Source: Altererythrobacter sp.
GTDB lineage: Bacteria; Pseudomonadota; Alphaproteobacteria; Sphingomonadales; Sphingomonadaceae
Assembly: GCA_023299945.1 (NCBI GenBank)
Contig: JALZVZ010000022.1
Span: 1 to 18,141, forward strand
DNA: 18,141 nt
Reading direction: 5' to 3'
Position 1 is the first letter of the stretch, and every line of letters starts with the position of its first letter. A program made the translations under genes and the position numbers. This document shows positions 14,838 through 18,141 of this stretch, one piece after another. The notes under the pieces are model-generated. The model was not told the DNA's origin. It did no database searches and saw only the letters and a list, made by a program, of their open reading frames with translations.

Positions 14838-16187
14838 ATGGCAAAAAACACTCCAAAAGCGATACGCGGTACGCAAGACATATTCGGCTCAGATGCGGAG
14901 GCTTTTTCGCATGTCGTCGAAACATTCGAGCGTGTGCGCAAATTATACCGCTTCCGCCGCGCGGAAATGCCCGTGTTTGAAAAGACGGAAGTTTTCGCCC
15001 GCGCGATTGGCGAGACAACCGATGTTGTCTCCAAGGAAATGTATTCCTTCGAGGATCGCGGCGGGGAATCGCTAACGCTGCGCCCTGAATTTACAGCGGG
15101 CATTGCGCGCGCCTACCTAACGAACGGCTGGCAGCAACATGCGCCGTTGAAACTGGCCACACACGGGCCTTTGTTCCGTTACGAACGCCCGCAAAAGGGG
15201 CGTTACCGGCAGTTTCACCAGATTGATGCAGAGATTATTGGTGCCGCTGAACCGCAGGCCGATGTGGAATTGCTGGCGATGGCGGACCAGCTTTTGCGCG
15301 AGCTCGGCATTTCCGGCGTGACCTTGCAGCTGAACACTTTGGGCGATGGCGAGACACGCGGGGCATGGCGCGCGGCCTTGATCGAATATTTCAGCAAAGT
15401 ACGCGGTGATTTGTCGGAGGATTCGCAGGAGCGCCTTGAGAAGAACCCGCTGAGGATTTTGGATTCGAAGGACCGGCGCGACAAAATGTTCCTCGCCGAT
15501 GCGCCCAAGATTGACGAATTTCTCTCCGATGAAGCGGGCATTTTCTTTGAAGAAGTGAAATCTGGTTTGGATGCCGCTGGCGTTGAATACAAGCGCGCTG
15601 AAAGCCTTGTGCGCGGCCTAGATTATTACCGGCACACAGCGTTCGAATTTATCCCTGATGAGGGTTCTGCAGCAGCCGATGCCTTGGGCGCGCAAAGCAC
15701 TGTGCTGGGCGGTGGACGTTATGATGGCTTGATGGAAAGCCTCGGCGGACCAGCGACACCTGCGGTTGGCTGGGCAGCGGGTATTGAACGGCTGGCTATG
15801 TTGGTCGATCTAGAGAAAGCTCAAGGCAACGACCATTGGGTCGTCGCTGTAGTTCCCGTAGGTGATGCAGCATACATCGAAGCTCAGAAGATCGCGAGCG
15901 AGTTGCGTTCGAATTCTATAATTTGCGAGATGGCATTTCGAGGCAACGTTAAGAAGCGTATGCAGAAAGCTGCAGCGGCTGGCGCTCGTTTTTCCCTGAT
16001 TATTGGCGAAGACGAATTGGCCAATGGCGTTGTAACAGTAAGAGACATGGCGACTGGTGAGCAGGCAACTATGAGGCGTAATTGGATCCCACAGGGCGTA
16101 TTTGATCTATTCTTTGAGAACGATGCTGCGAAGGAACAGGGTGACGAAGTTGCGCCTCTGTCGGAACGACTTAGAGCAAATTCATAA
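14838..16187 (+). CDS. hisS: Histidyl-tRNA synthetase
   Basis: HisRS attaches histidine to tRNA-His. The 449 residues carry the class II motifs: [11 protein letters not shown] near the N-terminus, [11 protein letters not shown] (81-91), motif 2 [20 protein letters not shown] (109-128), the histidine-specific [15 protein letters not shown] near 257-271, and motif 3 [12 protein letters not shown] near 311. The C-terminal anticodon-binding domain runs from about 334, with [20 protein letters not shown] and [12 protein letters not shown] 14838 has no clear Shine-Dalgarno. From about 15838 to the stop the codon choice shifts: GTA, AGA, CGA, AGG, ATA and CTA appear, which are rare in the first two thirds of the gene; the reading frame and motifs are intact. 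The TAA overlaps the prfA ATG by one base, so the two are probably co-translated. Confidence 0.96.
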   Translation: MAKNTPKAIRGTQDIFGSDAEAFSHVVETFERVRKLYRFRRAEMPVFEKTEVFARAIGETTDVVSKEMYSFEDRGGESLTLRPEFTAGIARAYLTNGWQQHAPLKLATHGPLFRYERPQKGRYRQFHQIDAEIIGAAEPQADVELLAMADQLLRELGISGVTLQLNTLGDGETRGAWRAALIEYFSKVRGDLSEDSQERLEKNPLRILDSKDRRDKMFLADAPKIDEFLSDEAGIFFEEVKSGLDAAGVEYKRAESLVRGLDYYRHTAFEFIPDEGSAAADALGAQSTVLGGGRYDGLMESLGGPATPAVGWAAGIERLAMLVDLEKAQGNDHWVVAVVPVGDAAYIEAQKIASELRSNSIICEMAFRGNVKKRMQKAAAAGARFSLIIGEDELANGVVTVRDMATGEQATMRRNWIPQGVFDLFFENDAAKEQGDEVAPLSERLRANS

Positions 16188-17254
16188 TGAAAATCCCTCC
16201 AGAACGCCTCCGACAAATCGCGCAGCGCTTTGCTGAGCTAGAAGCCCGCATGGCCTCTGGTACGCTGGAGGGCGATGTTTTTGTGCAGGCGTCGCGCGAC
16301 TATGCTGAGCTGGAACCCGTTGCCAAAGTCGCTGCCGAAGTTGAAGCTGCGCATGCCGAAATCGCTGATCTCAATGCAATGCTCGCTGATCCAGAAATGA
16401 AGGCGATGGCTCAGGAAGAGCTCGCTGCGATTGAGGCGGCCCTCCCGGGCAAAGAGCGCAGTCTTGCATTGGCATTGCTGCCGCGTGACAGCGCCGATGC
16501 GCGCCCTGCTATGCTGGAAATCCGCGCAGGAACTGGCGGCGATGAGGCGGCATTGTTCGCAGGCGATTTGTTCCGCATGTATGAACGCTTTGCCAGTGAA
16601 AATGGCTGGAAAGTGGAGCCTGTCTCCATGAGCTCCAGCGAGGTCGGCGGTTTCAAAGAAGTCATCGCCAATGTGCGCGGCAAGGGCGTGTTTGCAAAGT
16701 TCAAATTTGAAAGCGGCGTCCACCGCGTGCAGCGAGTGCCAGCGACCGAAAGTGGCGGCCGGATCCATACATCGGCCGCCACGGTCGCAGTCTTGCCAGA
16801 GCCCGATGAAGTCGATGTTCAGATCAATGATACGGATTTGAAAATAGACACTTACCGTGCGTCCGGCGCAGGCGGCCAGCACGTCAATACAACAGACAGC
16901 GCGGTGCGGATCACGCATGAACCCAGCGGCCTGGTCGTCACCTGTCAGGACGGGCGCAGCCAGCACAAGAATAAAGAAAAGGCGATGCAGGTTTTGCGCG
17001 TGCGTCTTTACGAACAGATGCGCGATGAAGCGCAAGGCGCCGAGGCCGAAGCGCGCAAAGCCATGGTCGGTAGCGGCGACCGGTCCGAGCGCATCCGCAC
17101 CTATAATTTCCCGCAAGGCCGCGTCACCGATCACCGCATTGGCCTGACCCTGCATAAGCTGGATGAGATTATCCAAGGCAGCGGTTTGGGCGAGCTAGTG
17201 GATGCGCTGATATCTGAGGATGAAGCGAAGCGTTTGGCGGCGCTTAACGAGTGA
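16187..17254 (+). CDS. prfA: Peptide chain release factor 1
   Basis: RF1 reads UAA and UAG stop codons on the ribosome and triggers hydrolysis of the peptidyl-tRNA. The 355 residues match the family. The discriminating tripeptide is Pro-Ala-Thr at 185-187 in [19 protein letters not shown], which marks RF1 (RF2 has Ser-Pro-Phe). The catalytic GGQ is at 229-231 in [36 protein letters not shown] in the middle and the C-terminal [19 protein letters not shown] are also characteristic. The ATG overlaps the hisS stop by one base, and the last codons overlap the prmC GTG by four bases. The next gene encodes the methyltransferase that modifies Gln231. Confidence 0.97.
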   Translation: MKIPPERLRQIAQRFAELEARMASGTLEGDVFVQASRDYAELEPVAKVAAEVEAAHAEIADLNAMLADPEMKAMAQEELAAIEAALPGKERSLALALLPRDSADARPAMLEIRAGTGGDEAALFAGDLFRMYERFASENGWKVEPVSMSSSEVGGFKEVIANVRGKGVFAKFKFESGVHRVQRVPATESGGRIHTSAATVAVLPEPDEVDVQINDTDLKIDTYRASGAGGQHVNTTDSAVRITHEPSGLVVTCQDGRSQHKNKEKAMQVLRVRLYEQMRDEAQGAEAEARKAMVGSGDRSERIRTYNFPQGRVTDHRIGLTLHKLDEIIQGSGLGELVDALISEDEAKRLAALNE

Positions 17255-18090
17255 CAATTGCGCAGGCTTTGAGGGACGCGGCGGAGCGCCTTTCCAAGAC
17301 CTCTGACACCGCGCGATTGGATGCCGAATTGCTAATGGCCCATGCGCTGCATGTGAGTCGTTCCGACATGCTTTTGCAGCATATGGACGGTGAAGAACCA
17401 GCGGATTTTCGCAGCCTTATCGCGCGCCGCGCGGCCCGTGAGCCCGTGGCTTATATCATGGGTTATACCGAGTTTTACGGGCGCTGTTTTGATGTCGGGC
17501 CCGGCGTATTAATCCCGCGCGATGACAGCGAAATTTTGGTCGATACGGCTTTGGGAATTGCGCCTAAGGATGCGCGTGTGCTTGATATGGGCACAGGTTC
17601 AGGCGCGCTGGTGGTGACATTTTTGGCTGAACGGCCAGCGGCGCTTGGCATCGGTTTGGATGTTTCGGCCCAAGTGGTTCGGATTGCTCAGAGAAATGCC
17701 CATAGCCTTGGCGTGAGCGATCGTTTGGGATTGCTTCAGCGTGACTGGGGGCGGCCGGGTTGGAATTACAATCTGCCATTGTTCGACCTCATCCTATGCA
17801 ATCCGCCTTATGTCGAAGATGATGCGGAACTAGAGCCAGATGTGCGGCAGTTTGAACCATCCGAGGCTCTGTTCGCCGGAGCCGACGGCATGGATGATTA
17901 CCGCATTATTATTCCGCAATTGGGAAATATTCTGAAAGCAGATGGTAAGGCTATCTTGGAGATCGGGCATAGACAGGCGGAGATGGTCGCAGATCTCGCG
18001 GCCAAAGAGGGCTTTTCTGCGGAATTGAAACATGACCTTGGCGGCCGCCCACGTTGTCTCATTTTGAGTCGCACAAATGTGGAGCAATAA
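17251..18090 (+). CDS. prmC: Release factor glutamine methyltransferase PrmC
   Basis: PrmC methylates the side-chain amide of the glutamine in the GGQ motif of RF1 and RF2, raising termination efficiency. The 279 residues are typical. The N-terminal helical release-factor-binding domain (about 1-80) is followed by [27 protein letters not shown], the family linker. The SAM-binding motif is [11 protein letters not shown] (Asp112-Gly118), and the amide-binding NPPY sits at 184-187 in [18 protein letters not shown]. The start is GTG 17251, overlapping the prfA stop as GTGA, a common translational-coupling arrangement; no ATG fits the conserved N-terminus. The TAA is at 18088-18090. Confidence 0.96.
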   Translation: MTIAQALRDAAERLSKTSDTARLDAELLMAHALHVSRSDMLLQHMDGEEPADFRSLIARRAAREPVAYIMGYTEFYGRCFDVGPGVLIPRDDSEILVDTALGIAPKDARVLDMGTGSGALVVTFLAERPAALGIGLDVSAQVVRIAQRNAHSLGVSDRLGLLQRDWGRPGWNYNLPLFDLILCNPPYVEDDAELEPDVRQFEPSEALFAGADGMDDYRIIIPQLGNILKADGKAILEIGHRQAEMVADLAAKEGFSAELKHDLGGRPRCLILSRTNVEQ

Positions 18091-18141
18091 GCCTGCACAG
18101 CAAAAGGGGCTTGGCAAAAGCGAATCCGGCGGCTAACTCTA
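18091..18141 (+). other. Window end after prmC, no gene assigned
   Basis: The last 51 bases follow the prmC stop. In many alphaproteobacteria a DUF4167 gene follows prmC, and a frame here is open to the edge, but there is too little sequence to assign a start or product. Confidence 0.3.

Noticed and set aside
14711..15103. Minus-strand extension of the ppa frame across the hisS start
   Set aside because: Pyrophosphatase alignment begins at ATG 14710, and the extension is antisense to conserved hisS codons.
16238..17176. 312-codon open frame on the minus strand inside prfA
   Set aside because: It is antisense to highly conserved RF1 sequence and has no recognisable domain.
18091..18141. Start of a DUF4167 gene after prmC
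   Set aside because: The gene order would fit, but the 51 bases show no clear start codon with a ribosome site and no recognisable peptide.
1..18141. Defence system, prophage, secondary-metabolite cluster or other mobile cargo
   Set aside because: Every gene longer than 150 residues matches a housekeeping or common regulatory/membrane family, and no integrase, transposase, terminal repeats or tRNA attachment site is seen.

Overview
The window looks like ordinary chromosomal core sequence from an alphaproteobacterium, most likely a sphingomonad of the Erythrobacter/Altererythrobacter kind. The reasons are a CtrA cell-cycle regulator that resembles the Caulobacter protein almost throughout, a small HIG1-type membrane protein beside a PduO-type cobalamin adenosyltransferase, a MaeB-type malic enzyme, an alphaproteobacterial hisS-prfA-prmC run, and moderately GC-rich coding sequence. 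The lineage is inferred from gene content and remembered protein similarity, not from a database search. I see no tRNA, rRNA, CRISPR array, insertion sequence, phage gene or integration site.

Layout. Bases 1-2345 (+): the 3' part of gluQ (a tRNA-Asp-modifying enzyme), a 79-residue HIG1-like membrane protein, the cobalamin adenosyltransferase, and a 3-hydroxybutyryl-CoA dehydrogenase. Bases 2376-5471 (-): mutS, followed closely by a membrane-anchored, very acidic protein of unknown function. Bases 5595-7859 (+): the malic enzyme maeB, divergent from mutS. Bases 7864-9692 (-): a five-helix SdhC-like membrane protein, trmB and a DUF3592 protein. The SdhC-like gene is divergent from a four-cysteine Rrf2-family regulator (9759-10244, +), and the 66-base gap between them holds a clear 17-bp dyad that is a candidate operator. 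A bidirectional hairpin terminator at 10247-10280 separates that regulator from ctrA.

Bases 10347-13590 (-): lptB and rpoN are 11 bases apart and probably co-transcribed. ctrA follows after a 238-base gap with a CtrA-box-like site directly beside a GANTC methylation site, the arrangement known from cell-cycle control of ctrA. Bases 13591-14155 hold a leader of unclear content and a small membrane protein (+). Bases 14183-14710 (-) are the inorganic pyrophosphatase ppa. Bases 14838-18090 (+) are hisS, prfA and prmC with overlapping ends, a translation unit in which PrmC methylates the GGQ glutamine of the release factor made from the gene just before it.

I did not find a convincing undescribed multi-gene system. 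The best leads are the Rrf2 regulator with its divergent SdhC-like gene and dyad, the acidic protein next to mutS, and the ctrA control region. Several starts are non-ATG and were set by a Shine-Dalgarno site together with an upstream stop or family similarity (TTG for the Rrf2 and DUF3592 genes, GTG for maeB and prmC).
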